From Synechococcus sp. KORDI-49 (GTDB lineage: Bacteria > Cyanobacteriota > Cyanobacteriia > PCC-6307 > Cyanobiaceae), in NCBI RefSeq assembly GCF_000737575.1, contig NZ_CP006270.1:933163-997162 (forward strand): a stretch of 64,000 bases of DNA, written 5' to 3'. The translations under genes were made by a program, and so were the position numbers. The notes under the pieces are model-generated. The model saw only the letters and a program-made list of their open reading frames with translations, was not told where the DNA came from and searched no databases. This document shows, in pieces, positions 28,153 through 37,800 of the stretch (positions are counted from its first letter, which is position 1; each line of letters begins with the position of its first letter).

Positions 28153-29028
28153 TTAAGAAAGCGATGCATGGAAGCCCCGGTGCGTCAAGTCCGCCAGCAG
28201 ATCCTGAGCGGACAGGCGGCTGCCCCGGGGCACTAACCCCAATCCCGCCGCCAGCTGTCCGACGACGGCAGCTGAATCCAGACCGGCCTGCTGCAGCGGG
28301 GCCAGTCCCGCACTCGCTTCACGTTTCGACAACTTCTCGCCCCGCTCATCACAGAGCAGCGGCACGTAATGAAACCGGGGCGGCATCCAGCCCAGGGCCG
28401 CGAACACACTGCGCTGGGCCGCTTCGGCAACGCGAAGGTCCTCGCCACGCACCACATCGGTGATTCCGAAGCTGATGTCGTCAATCACCGTGGCCAGCTG
28501 ATAAGCCACGAAACCATCGGCACGCCGCAGCACCACATCACCGCTGCCGCAGGGATCCTGGGGCGGCACCCGCAGCCGCCAGCTCGGCAGGCGCTGCTGC
28601 TGCCAACCCCAGCCCCGATCGCCATCGCGACAGGTGCCCGGGTAGATCGGCTGCCCCTCCAGCTGCCGCCGGGAACAACGGCAGGGGAACAGGGCGCCGC
28701 TGCGCCGCAACCACGACAGCCATGAGCCGTACTGCCCCCGCCGCCGGCTCTGACGGATCACCGGTCCATCCCAGTGCAGCCCAAGCCATTGCAGATCCGC
28801 CTCGATCGCCTCGATCGCCCCGGGGCGATTGCGTGGCGTGTCGAGATCGTCGATGCGCAGCAGCCAGGTGGCGCCTTCGCAGCGGGCCTGCAACCAGGAG
28901 GCCAGGGCGGTGCGCAGATTTCCCAGATGCAGGCGGCCGGTGGGAGAGGGCGCGAAGCGACCATGACGGCCCTGCCGCAGGCGCTTTCCCTGATCCAGAT
29001 GCCGCTGCAGATGATCAGGAACAGCCAT
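28153..29028 (-). CDS. gluQ: Glutamyl-Q tRNA(Asp) synthetase
   Basis: A 291-residue paralogue of the catalytic half of glutamyl-tRNA synthetase that charges the queuosine base of tRNA-Asp with glutamate. The class-I motif is in FAPSPTGRLHLGNLRTAL and the KMSKS-like loop is EKLSKREAS. Zinc-binding cysteines lie in FPCRCSRRQ and PGTCRDG. It lacks the anticodon-binding domain, which together with its length defines GluQ-RS. Start ATG 29028 is preferred to an adjacent upstream TTG. It is downstream of the HU gene, separated by a strong terminator. Confidence 0.93.
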   Translation of the reverse strand: MAVPDHLQRHLDQGKRLRQGRHGRFAPSPTGRLHLGNLRTALASWLQARCEGATWLLRIDDLDTPRNRPGAIEAIEADLQWLGLHWDGPVIRQSRRRGQYGSWLSWLRRSGALFPCRCSRRQLEGQPIYPGTCRDGDRGWGWQQQRLPSWRLRVPPQDPCGSGDVVLRRADGFVAYQLATVIDDISFGITDVVRGEDLRVAEAAQRSVFAALGWMPPRFHYVPLLCDERGEKLSKREASAGLAPLQQAGLDSAAVVGQLAAGLGLVPRGSRLSAQDLLADLTHRGFHASLS

Positions 29029-29046
29029 CAACCAGGAACAGCCATC

Positions 29047-29070
29047 AAAAAGGCGGTCCGAAGACCGCCT
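29047..29070 (-). terminator. Rho-independent terminator of the HU gene
   Basis: On the minus strand AGGCGGTC–TTCG–GACCGCCT is a perfect 8-bp stem with a stable TTCG tetraloop followed by TTTT. It lies 27 bp after the HU stop. Confidence 0.93.
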
Positions 29071-29096
29071 ATTCGATCAGATTGCTGCGGAAGCGA

Positions 29097-29372
29097 TCAG
29101 CCCTGAACGCGATCCTTGAACATCTTACCGGCGGTGAAGGCGGGCACGCGCTTGGCAGGGATGGCGATCTTTTCGCCGGTCTTGGGGTTCAGACCCTGAC
29201 GGGCGGAGCGCTCGCGGGGCTCGAAGGAGCCGAACCCGAGGATGGAAACCTTTTTGCCTTCAACGACCGAGTCGATGATGGTTTCAATAGCGGCGTCAAC
29301 AACCATGGAGACGTCGGTCTTGGTGAGCTCGGTGCGGGCAGCCACCAGGTTGACCAGATCAGCTTTGTTCAT
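29097..29372 (-). CDS. hup: HU family DNA-binding protein
   Basis: A 91-residue nucleoid protein. ATG 29372 gives the standard start NKADLVNLVAARTELTKTD; upstream frame residues are not family-like. The core KKVSILGFGSFEPRERSARQ and the DNA-binding arm region NPKTGEKIAIPAKRVPAF are canonical. HU bends DNA and organises the chromosome, and it is usually abundant. It is transcribed alone, with a strong terminator directly downstream. Confidence 0.97.
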   Translation of the reverse strand: MNKADLVNLVAARTELTKTDVSMVVDAAIETIIDSVVEGKKVSILGFGSFEPRERSARQGLNPKTGEKIAIPAKRVPAFTAGKMFKDRVQG

Positions 29373-29501
29373 TTGAGGAAGAGACAGGAGGCGGAGATGG
29401 CTCTGTAAGGGCGATGGGGAGCGCCGATGCCTTCCCCAGTCCGGCCAATCGTATGGAGGGTGTCCCGGTGCTGCAAGCGACAAGTCCCGTGCCGCAACGC
29501 A

Positions 29502-30158
29502 TTAGCTCAATTCGTCCCCATCGGACCAGCCCTGGAAGGGCACCAACCGCTCGCCTCGGAGGGCGCCAAGCGCCGCCCCAGAAGCTAGATCAGGACTGGC
29601 TTCTGGAGGAAGCCACTCGCGCAGACGCTCAAGACTGCGCAGCTGACGGGGCCAGTGAAAGGTGCGGCCATGACGCAATGGTCCAAGACAACCGCGCTTC
29701 AGCGGCGTCAGCAAACGCCCGCAGAACAGCAGATCCGCAGCAGGGGCGTGGATGACGCAACTGCCCGGAGTCGGCCCAGGGGTCCAGAGCAACTGCAGGC
29801 CTCCAGCGGTGCGGTGCTCCTCGGCGAAGGTGTCGATCGGCTGCACATTCGGCAGCAGGTAGGCCTCCTGCTCCTGCACCAGCACCGGCCAGCCGAAGCG
29901 TTCCTGCACACGGCGCAGGCGGCCATGGCCCTCACGGCTGGTGAGCAGGATGCGCGGCGTGCGGCCGGCCGCCAGCTGCTGCAAGGCATCGAGCGTGGCC
30001 TGCGTCAGGGGTGGGCAGTCGATCAGCACCGGCTCCTCCGCCGCCTCCAGCCACCAGGAGCTGCCGCCCTGACTGTCGCGGTTGGGGGGAAACAGCCACA
30101 GATCGGCTCGCAACTGCTGCGGCGGCCGGCCCGCCTCCAGGGCGGTGGTCATGGTCAT
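29502..30158 (-). CDS. Metallo-beta-lactamase-fold protein with degenerate metal motif
   Basis: A 218-residue protein with the strand order of the MBL fold: EPVLIDCPPLTQATLDAL, PRILLTSREGHGRLRRV, LLWTPGPTPGSCVIHA and DLLFCGRLL. In active hydrolases the second element reads T-H-x-H-x-D-H. Here it is LTSREGHGR, keeping only one histidine, and the later GPTPGS replaces the usual GHTxGS histidine. It probably does not bind two zinc ions and may be catalytically altered. It is divergent from the debranching-enzyme gene across about 50 bp. Confidence 0.75.
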   Translation of the reverse strand: MTMTTALEAGRPPQQLRADLWLFPPNRDSQGGSSWWLEAAEEPVLIDCPPLTQATLDALQQLAAGRTPRILLTSREGHGRLRRVQERFGWPVLVQEQEAYLLPNVQPIDTFAEEHRTAGGLQLLWTPGPTPGSCVIHAPAADLLFCGRLLTPLKRGCLGPLRHGRTFHWPRQLRSLERLREWLPPEASPDLASGAALGALRGERLVPFQGWSDGDELS

Positions 30159-30211
30159 GACGTTCAGACCCAGGCCAAACCATTAGTTTGAGGCCGTGAC
30201 GCCAGGGAGCC

Positions 30212-32290
30212 GTGAGCGCCATCCATCCAGGCACGCCCTGGCCCCTCGGCAGCAGCCTCACCGGACGCGGGGTGAACTTCTCGGTGGCGGCACCGGCCGC
30301 CGATCGCATTGAGCTGCTGTTGTTCGCCGATGGTTCCGCCCAGGCCCCAGAGCGGGTGATCGAACTGGATGGCCGCCGTCACCGCTCCGGTGATTACTGG
30401 CATGTGGAGGTTGAAGGCCTCAGTGAGGGCTGCTGCTACGGCTACCGCGTTTTCGGACCGCTGGCGCCGGGCGCGCACGGATTCCGCCCCTCTAAGGTGC
30501 TGCTGGATCCGGCAGCACGCGCGATCACCGGCTGGGACGTCTACGACCGGGTGCTGGCCACCGGCCCGTCGCCGAACGCCCACGCCTGCCTGAAGGCGGT
30601 GGTGTGTGAACGCGACGGATTCGATTTCGAAGCGCACCCAAGACCGCGCCACAGCTGGCAGCGCTCGGTGATCTACGAACTGCACGTGGGGGGCTTCACC
30701 CGACGCGGTGATTCCGGTGTCCCGGAGGGGCAGCGCGGCACCTATCTGGGGCTGATCGAGAAGCTGCCCTACCTCAAGAGCCTCGGCATCACGGCGATCG
30801 AACTGCTGCCGGTGTTCGCCTTCGATCCGGCCGATGCCCCTCCGGGGCGGGACAACGTGTGGGGATACAGCCCCCTCAACTGGTTCACGCCCCACCACGG
30901 CTACGCCAGTGGAGACGATCCGCTGCAGCTGCGCCATCAGGTGCGGCAGCTGGTGGCCGCCTGCCATGACGCCGACATCGAGGTGTTGCTGGATGTCGTT
31001 TACAACCACACCAGCGAAGGCAACCGGCAGGGGCCGACCCTCAGCTGGCGCGGTCTGGCGGATCAGCACTATTACCACCAGAACAGCAGCGGCGACTATC
31101 TGGATGTGAGCGGCTGCGGCAACTCCATCGCCGCCAACGACCCGATCAGCTGCCAACTGATCCTGGAATCGATGCGCTGCTGGGCGCTGGAACTGGGGGT
31201 GGATGGCTTCCGCTTTGATCTCGGCATTGAACTGAGCCGCGGCGCAGCGCTCAAGCCGCTGGATCAGCCACCGCTGTTTGAAGCGATGGAAGCCGACCCG
31301 ATGCTGAGCGATCTGAAGCTGGTGAGCGAACCGTGGGACTGCGGTGGGCTGTACCGGTTGGAGGATTTCCCGGCCAAGCGCATCGGCACCTGGAACGGTC
31401 ATTTCCGCGATGGGCTGCGCCGTTTCTGGAAAGGAGACGATCACAGCACCTGGACCCTGGCGCAGCGGTTCAAGGGCAGCCCGGATCTCTACAACGACAA
31501 GCCGGTGCAGCTGGGCCGCTCGGTGAACTTCATCACCGCCCACGACGGCTTCACCCTCGCGGATCTGGTGAGTTACAACCGCAAGCACAATCTCGCCAAC
31601 GGTGAGGACAACCGCGACGGCGAGAACCACAACAACAGCTGGAACCACGGCGTCGAAGGACCGACGACGAATCCTGAGGTGCTGAAGCTGCGACGACGCC
31701 AGCAGCGGAACCTGCTGAGCACGCTGCTGCTGGCGCGCGGTGTGCCGATGCTGCTGATGGGCGATGAAGTGGGCCGCAGCCAGGGGGGCAACAACAACAC
31801 CTGGTGCCAGGACAGCCCCCTGAGCTGGATGGTGTGGAACGACGACCAGTGCGATCTGGAGCTGAAGCAGTTCCTGCAACGGCTGTTGAGCCTGCGCCGT
31901 GCCCTGACGCAACTGATCAATCCCCTGGCTCCACCGCGCGAGAGCGCCAGCCGGAAACCGAACGACCACAGCGATCTATGGCGCCAGTGGCATGGCGTGG
32001 AACTGAGCAAGCCCGACTGGGCGGCCTGGTCATCCACGACCGCCACGAGCCTGCACATGGGCAGCCGCGGTGCACTGTTGTGGATGGGTTTCAACGCCTA
32101 CGAAGAAGGGCTGAGCTTCGAGCTGCCGGTGCCCGCCTCCCCCTGGATGCGGATGATCGACACCTCGCTGCCAAGCCCGCAGGATCTGCCGGCGGAAGCG
32201 GTGCCGTTCAACGGCGTGACCATTCCGCTGGAAAGCCGCAGTTTCGTGCTGCTGCTGGCGCGGGAAGTGGGCTCAGGCCTGAAGCTCTGA
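30212..32290 (+). CDS. glgX: Glycogen debranching enzyme (isoamylase type)
   Basis: A 692-residue GH13 enzyme cleaving alpha-1,6 branches in glycogen. An N-terminal CBM48-like domain (LTGRGVNFSVAAPAADRIEL) precedes the TIM-barrel. GH13 conserved regions are DVVYNHTSEG, GVDGFRFDLGIEL (nucleophile Asp), KLVSEPWDCGG (acid Glu) and FITAHDGFTL (transition-state Asp). NGEDNRDGENHNNSWNHG is typical of GlgX/TreX. It starts at GTG with GGGAG just upstream. It is a single gene, reading away from the MBL-fold gene. Confidence 0.95.
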   Translation: MSAIHPGTPWPLGSSLTGRGVNFSVAAPAADRIELLLFADGSAQAPERVIELDGRRHRSGDYWHVEVEGLSEGCCYGYRVFGPLAPGAHGFRPSKVLLDPAARAITGWDVYDRVLATGPSPNAHACLKAVVCERDGFDFEAHPRPRHSWQRSVIYELHVGGFTRRGDSGVPEGQRGTYLGLIEKLPYLKSLGITAIELLPVFAFDPADAPPGRDNVWGYSPLNWFTPHHGYASGDDPLQLRHQVRQLVAACHDADIEVLLDVVYNHTSEGNRQGPTLSWRGLADQHYYHQNSSGDYLDVSGCGNSIAANDPISCQLILESMRCWALELGVDGFRFDLGIELSRGAALKPLDQPPLFEAMEADPMLSDLKLVSEPWDCGGLYRLEDFPAKRIGTWNGHFRDGLRRFWKGDDHSTWTLAQRFKGSPDLYNDKPVQLGRSVNFITAHDGFTLADLVSYNRKHNLANGEDNRDGENHNNSWNHGVEGPTTNPEVLKLRRRQQRNLLSTLLLARGVPMLLMGDEVGRSQGGNNNTWCQDSPLSWMVWNDDQCDLELKQFLQRLLSLRRALTQLINPLAPPRESASRKPNDHSDLWRQWHGVELSKPDWAAWSSTTATSLHMGSRGALLWMGFNAYEEGLSFELPVPASPWMRMIDTSLPSPQDLPAEAVPFNGVTIPLESRSFVLLLAREVGSGLKL

Positions 32291-32332
32291 GGAAGCGGGT
32301 GACTGCGCCGCCAACCCGGCAAAGTTGAATCC

Positions 32333-32527
32333 ATGCAAGTGAATCTGCACGACGCCAAGACTCACCTCTCCCGCTATGTGGAACAGTCCCTCAATAGAGA
32401 TGAGGTGGTGCCGGTGAGCACCACACAGCGGCGTCGGCAACTGGGGTTCATGCGCACGAAAGGTATCGCCAGCGCTGACCTGAAAGGTGACTTCGCCGAC
32501 GACATCAACACCATGTTCGGCTGCTGA
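32333..32527 (+). pseudogene. Internally deleted Phd/YefM-type antitoxin
   Basis: A 64-residue frame. Its start (VNLHDAKTHLSRYVEQSLN) is the classic Phd-like antitoxin DNA-binding end, and its end (RQLGFMRTKGIASADLKGDF) is the usual toxin-binding tail ending MFGC. The middle, where family members have about 20 residues (the VIARAGKP–LVP region), is missing after EVVPVSTTQ. The frame is kept but the fold is probably broken. A toxin remnant follows immediately. Confidence 0.7.
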
Positions 32528-32619
32528 TCAGCCAGGCTCAGCATGAGCAGATCAAACTGCTGAGTTGTGATCAGAGCCTGAGTGAAGACGGCCCCAGCGT
32601 GACCCTGCTGAAGCGCTAA
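32524..32619 (+). pseudogene. C-terminal remnant of a PIN-domain (VapC-like) toxin
   Basis: The frame starting in the last codons of the antitoxin reads LISQAQHEQIKLLSCDQSLS and ends TLLKR at a stop. This is the last quarter of a PIN toxin (alignment LIAQA–LTLVTGD). The N-terminal three-quarters, with most catalytic acidic residues, are gone. It is therefore an inactive relic of a VapBC-type module. The next stop-free frame, ending at 32750, has no recognisable toxin sequence. Confidence 0.65.
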
Positions 32620-33110
32620 CTCTCACTTGGGCGCGCGGCGAGCCAGGCCTTTGCATGACTTCAGCACCACCGAAGCGTGAACATCCTGGAGCTGTGCACC
32701 AACCCCCGCCAGAAGCTCGACCACTATCGCACACCCATTAAGAGCTGAGCGATCACATGATTCGCCACAAGGTGGAAGCGCAACCCAGCAAGGCCATAGA
32801 CATTTTTGGGCCTGGATTATGCGGCTGGATATGGCAGCGCTACAGCTTGTTTTATGCACGCCTCGGCTCCAGATCGATTAACAAAACTCTGCTCACTTAC
32901 TCTTAATGGCGCGATTTATCTAGCGCTCAGAAACAATGCAAATCCTAGTGATTCGACAATCATTAACACCATAAAGACGGCGACTTAAAGGAAGCTTTCC
33001 TATGGCAATCGTCAAATAGTTCATACGGCTCGAGAAGCCTCAAGAGAGGCCTAGCAGGTGTTCCTGGACTAATTTCTTCAGTAGGCTAGGAAGCACTTGT
33101 TGAGCGACTT
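32620..33110 (+). other. Gene-poor stretch with decayed coding remnants
   Basis: Short frames here (for example one reading NILELCTNPRQKLDHYRT and ending at 32750) look coding in places but are fragmentary. No RNA gene or terminator is clear. AT content rises toward 33110, where the methyltransferase-like gene begins. Confidence 0.4.
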
Positions 33111-33722
33111 GTGTTCCAACTGACCTTACCGAGAGAGGTTGCAGACTCTCTAAAGGCTATTTACTCGAAAGGTGTCGTTGTCCTTGAATATGGATCTGGT
33201 GGTAGCACGTTTTTAGCGCTAGAGGCAAATGAAAAAAATATAATTTATTCTTGCGAGACAGATGCCAGGTGGTTGTCTGAACTATCCACGGAAATTGCTT
33301 TTCGCAAGCTAAGCCATCGATTTTTTCCTGTATTTCAAGACGTCGGCCAGACCAGGGAGTGGGGGTACCCGTGCCTAGACAAGCAGTCTTACGACGAGAA
33401 GAGAGGAATTCAATTTGCGCAAGCACCCATTCTGCCTTGGCGGATGATGCAGAAGCATGGGGTGAGCCCTGATGTAGTTTTTCTTGACGGCCGATTTAGA
33501 GTCGCGTCATTTCTTGCTGCTTATTTAAATGCGTCCAGGCCTTGCACCATAGTTTTTGATGATTATCGAGAAAGGCAGTGCTACCATGTTGTAGAGAATA
33601 TTTTAAAGCCTTCAGAGTTTATTGATAGGACTGCTTTCTTTGATCTTCACCCTCCTGCAGACATCTCTCAAATTAAAAGCTTCCTGGACATTTTTACTCC
33701 ATATTTATTCGCTCAAATCTGA
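33111..33722 (+). CDS. SAM-dependent methyltransferase-like protein
   Basis: A 203-residue protein, start GTG 33111. VVVLEYGSGGSTFLALE resembles the SAM-binding motif I (E-x-G-x-G-x-S) of class I methyltransferases. VVFLDGRFRVASFLAAYL and TIVFDDYRERQCYHVVE look like later strands of the fold. Similar proteins are found in surface-polysaccharide and FkbM-like contexts, but the closest family is uncertain. It is clearly AT-richer than its neighbours, suggesting transfer. It lies at the edge of a cluster of surface-modification genes. About 220 bp of gene-free sequence follow to 33942. Confidence 0.6.
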   Translation: MFQLTLPREVADSLKAIYSKGVVVLEYGSGGSTFLALEANEKNIIYSCETDARWLSELSTEIAFRKLSHRFFPVFQDVGQTREWGYPCLDKQSYDEKRGIQFAQAPILPWRMMQKHGVSPDVVFLDGRFRVASFLAAYLNASRPCTIVFDDYRERQCYHVVENILKPSEFIDRTAFFDLHPPADISQIKSFLDIFTPYLFAQI

Positions 33723-33942
33723 TCTCCTTCGCTTTTAGCCCGGCATGTTACAGCGCGAATCATTCTTTTGAGTTTCTTCGTGGGGTTTTGCTCTGTCCCA
33801 CGGTAATTGGCTATTTCTTCTTTGGTTCGTTGTCACCATTTTCTGTTGCTATGCTGAGAAATTTGAGCCTCAAGAAAAAGGTGTTTTGAGAGCGCCTCAA
33901 TCTATGATTGCCAGAGCTTTTGATGGATCAGGTTTACTGGTA

Positions 33943-34860
33943 TCAGACGGCAGTTCTAGAGGATACCGCCGCCTCCAGGCGTTCGTAGATCTCACGATCG
34001 ACATCAAAACCCATGGCGAGCATCACCCGCAAACGCACGAGATATTCCTCCTCCTTACTCAGCAGACCGTTGCGATAACGCTTCTGAATCGTGCGTCCGC
34101 GGCGAATGTGGGTCATGGGTGCACAGTCAGCAGCTGCGAATCGCCATGCATTCAGATGCGCTCCGCAAGTTGTGAGCGCAAACCGATCGAGACCATATCC
34201 ACTGCCTTTGCCTCGATTGAACGGAAGCACCAGATCCCATAGATCGCGACGCATGAATGGAGCCATCATTTCCACAAATGGCACCCGATGCATCGAGACG
34301 CAGGGCCGTTGACGCAGAAATCCGTACTCGCGGCTGAGCTCATGATTGAGGGCAACAGCGGGTTGAATCGCCGAGAGTTGATGAAGCCTCGCCAGGGCCA
34401 ACAGCTTGACCACATCACTGGCCGTCAGCATCACGTCATCACAAATCACGCTGATGTAGTGATCCTCGGGAGGCATCTCGAGTTCACGCCAAACCACATT
34501 CATCGCCTCCCCCATGCCTTCGCATGGGGTGCTGAGCTCTTCAAAACCGTGGGGATTGCCACCAGGTTCGAATCCTTCCCCGGTGAAATCAAGCAGCACC
34601 ACCCGGCAGGGCAGGGGGCAATCCACCACGAAGCCATGCCGCCCTCTTGCTGAAGTGATAACAAGCAAGTCGTCTGCCCGAGGGCCGGGATTGATCACCG
34701 GTTTGCCGTAGGCAATCGGATCTTCACGATCAAGCTGCTCGACCGCCGCCACCATTTCCGGCAAGAACTGATCGCTGTGGCTACCCAACACCCAGCGGGC
34801 CCAAAGTTGGCGTTCCGCTTCTGGGCGTTCACGCAACAGCGATGGGAATGCCGCGTTCAT
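33943..34860 (-). CDS. DUF707-like glycosyltransferase-fold protein
   Basis: A 305-residue protein. ATG 34860 overlaps the stop of the upstream fusion gene in an ATGA; the frame extends upstream but is then inside that gene. The pattern YISVICDDVMLTASDVVKLL (an acidic DDV site), IQPAVALNHELSREYGFLRQ, FVEMMAPFMRRDLWDLVLPF and GSGYGLDRFALTTCG closely follows the DUF707 family, related to nucleotide-sugar transferases. It should be cytosolic. Translational coupling to the sulfotransferase–TPR–GT41 protein suggests a shared glycan or protein-modification pathway. Confidence 0.7.
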   Translation of the reverse strand: MNAAFPSLLRERPEAERQLWARWVLGSHSDQFLPEMVAAVEQLDREDPIAYGKPVINPGPRADDLLVITSARGRHGFVVDCPLPCRVVLLDFTGEGFEPGGNPHGFEELSTPCEGMGEAMNVVWRELEMPPEDHYISVICDDVMLTASDVVKLLALARLHQLSAIQPAVALNHELSREYGFLRQRPCVSMHRVPFVEMMAPFMRRDLWDLVLPFNRGKGSGYGLDRFALTTCGAHLNAWRFAAADCAPMTHIRRGRTIQKRYRNGLLSKEEEYLVRLRVMLAMGFDVDREIYERLEAAVSSRTAV

Positions 34861-37800
34861 GCCGCCAGGTCCAGGCTCTCCAGGGGCAGCTGGCCCACTG
34901 CTGGTCGTTGCCGGCACACCGTTTCAACCGCGGTCTGGAAGGCGACGGCCACTGATTTGTCGTGGAACAGGCGCTGCTTGCGCTCGCCAATCGCCTGCTT
35001 CATCTCGGCATAGAAAGCCGCTTCCTGCAGCAAGCGCACCGAGATGGCGACATAGTCGTCGACGTCTTTGGCAATCAGCTCCGGCAACTCCAGCACCTCC
35101 AGCATCGACACGGTGTGGCGACCGCGCATGAATTCGGTGGGCAGGGTGACGACGGGACAGTCGAGGGACAACGACTGCATGGAGCTGTTGCCGCCATTCC
35201 AGTCGATCGTGTCGATGGTGTGGTGGCTGATGGCGAACAGGCCCATGAAGTCGCCGTAGTCGAGCCGCGGCAGGATGCGCAGATGCTCCTCGATCACCAG
35301 GTTGCGGTGCTCGAAGTGGGGACGCATGCGCTCATAGAGGCGATCACAGATGCTGTTGCTGCCCATGTGTCCCACGAGCACGATGAAGGCCTCGGGGTGT
35401 CGTTTAGCGATTTCGGCATAGGTCCAGTCGTTGCGGGGCAGATATTTGAACGTGCTCTGCAGCGAGTTGAGGATCGGCCGGTCGCGGGGTAAATCGAATT
35501 TGTCGTAGAGCAGCTGTCCATCGTGAATCGCCGCCGGTGTCTCGTAGTTGAGGCCTGTTTTCGGCAGCCTGTAGAGCGTTTCGCTGTAGTGGGCCTCGTT
35601 GCCAGGAGGCTCCATCCCCTCACCGGAAAAGTAGTAGTGAATCGTGCGGGAACCGCTGCTGATCGGATGCCCCCAGCCCTGGCCCTGCACCGGCGCCAGC
35701 TGCAGCACCGAGGTCACCTTGCTGGCGGCATGCATGCCGATGTCGGTGAACAGGAGCAGATCGAGCTGATCGTCGAGAATCTGCTGCAGCATCGGCTCAG
35801 GATTGTCGGGCTTCAGCGGTAGATGGCGATAGGTGCCTAAGGCGGCAAAGCGCTCACTGCCGGAATCCTCGCTTTCGCCGATGTTGTAACTGAAGATCTC
35901 GTAGCCGGAATTCCCGGCAATGGCTTCCAGCCAACCCAGCGCCCAAATCGAGCCGTTGTGATTGATCAGGTGCGGTGAGATCACCCCCACGCGCAGGGGG
36001 CGGGGATCAGCCGGATCGCGTTGAGGCCGAGGCTGCATGAACTGAGCCAGTTTTGGGCGCAGGATGCGATCGAGGATGCCGGCATACAGCTCCTGCAGCG
36101 GCCGGTCGTTGTCCATCTGATAGGCCAGATAGAAGTTGGTGAGCGACCAGGCATGGGCATACAGCTCGGGCCAAGCAGCATCGTCTTGGTTGATGCCTTC
36201 GAGAAGGGAATAGAGCTGGTGAGCGTCATCGCTCCAGCGCCGGCGAACCTCAGCAACCTGCTGGTCGTCGCGATAGAGCACCGGCAGCACATGCAGCCGA
36301 GCCATCAACTGAAGACGTTTGTCGTCACTGACGGCATCAGCCACTGACAACCCGTCCTGATATCGGTCCAGCTCCATCAGGCAAGCGATGCGACCCTGCA
36401 GACCGATCACCGTTTCCATCGGCGTGAGCGAGGCCAGGCCACTGAACTGTTCGAACTGCTCAAGCGCATCGGCGTGGCGCTTCTCCTGAATCAGCCCCTG
36501 GGCCAGGTTCTGGCGTGAGGGTTTGAAATTGGCATCGATGGCCAGCGCCTGGCGGTAGCTGGCCATCGCCGCTGCCGATTGTTTGAGGGCTCCGTAGGCA
36601 AGGCCGAGGTTGTTCCAGGCATCGGCGTAATTCGGTGCATGCTCAAGGCAGAGCCGGAACGCCTCCACGGATTCGGCATCGCGTTTGAGCTCCCGCAGCA
36701 GGTTGCCGAGTGCAAAAGCGGCCTGATAGGCAGTGGGCTGATCCCGCAGCAGCAGGCGCAGCTGCCGTTCCGCCGCATCGCGATCCCCTGCATTCAGGTA
36801 GGCCTGCGACAGGTTGATGTGGGCTTCATGGAAGCTGGGGAATGGCTCAAGGGCTTCTCGATAGAGACGAATCGCTTCCACGTTGTTGCCCACAGCCCTG
36901 CAGGCATTCCCGCCGTTGAACAGCACGTAGGGCGTGAGAAAGCCAGCGGCCTGGGCCCGCTCGTAGGCCCGCAGCGCCAACTCATGCTGTCCCAGCTGGG
37001 CATGGGCCAGGCCTGCCAAGTACGCAACCTCACCGGCATGGGGATGACCGTGGAGGCTGGCCACCTGATCCAGCACCTCCTGGGAGCGGTTCTGGCTGAT
37101 GGCCTCATACAGATGGGCAAGACCAGCCTCAGGGCTGTTGTGGGGAGGCCACTGGCCTTGCGGTGGATCAATGGAAGGAAGCGGTGGCCGTTGCAAGGCC
37201 TGTTGGGCCACGCTGAGTTGCTGTTGGGCTTCGAGCAATTGCTGCTGCAACCCGGCGATCTGGAGGTGACGATCACGCAGTTGCTGCAGCGGATCCACCA
37301 GAGCATCCGTGTCCAAGGCGGCAAGGGGGCGGACCTTGTCGCCCCGTCGGCGCGGCAGCCCATAGCCATAGGCCTCCAGGTCGACTCCATACAAGCGCTC
37401 CAATCGAGCCAGAGCGTCTTTGCTGTAGGCGTCTTGCCAGCGTTTGGCGAGCCGTTGGCGGAACTGATCGTCGTAGCGTTGCAACTCCTGCTGGATCCGT
37501 TGGAGACGTTCGGCGGGCAGCAACGGCTCCAGCAAAGGCGGCAGATCCTTGATCAACTGATCACGATCCAACCGCTGGTTGAACAACTCAGCCTCACCAA
37601 GCCATTGCCGCTGCGGACGCAGGTGCCCATCGCTCTGCAGCAGCTGCCAATGCTCCTCCAGATAGGCCAGAAAATCCTGGAAGCGGCAGGGTTCAAGGCG
37701 ATCACGTCCACGCACCGACTGCACTGAGGCATTCAGCGGTGCATAGGACGGATCGGCCAGATGCAACTTGTCGTGCCAGAACGACAGCAGGCGCTCTGCG

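Noticed and set aside
30164..31969. 600-residue minus-strand frame opposite the debranching enzyme
   Set aside because: It is antisense to conserved GH13 motifs; its translation is low-complexity and without family features.
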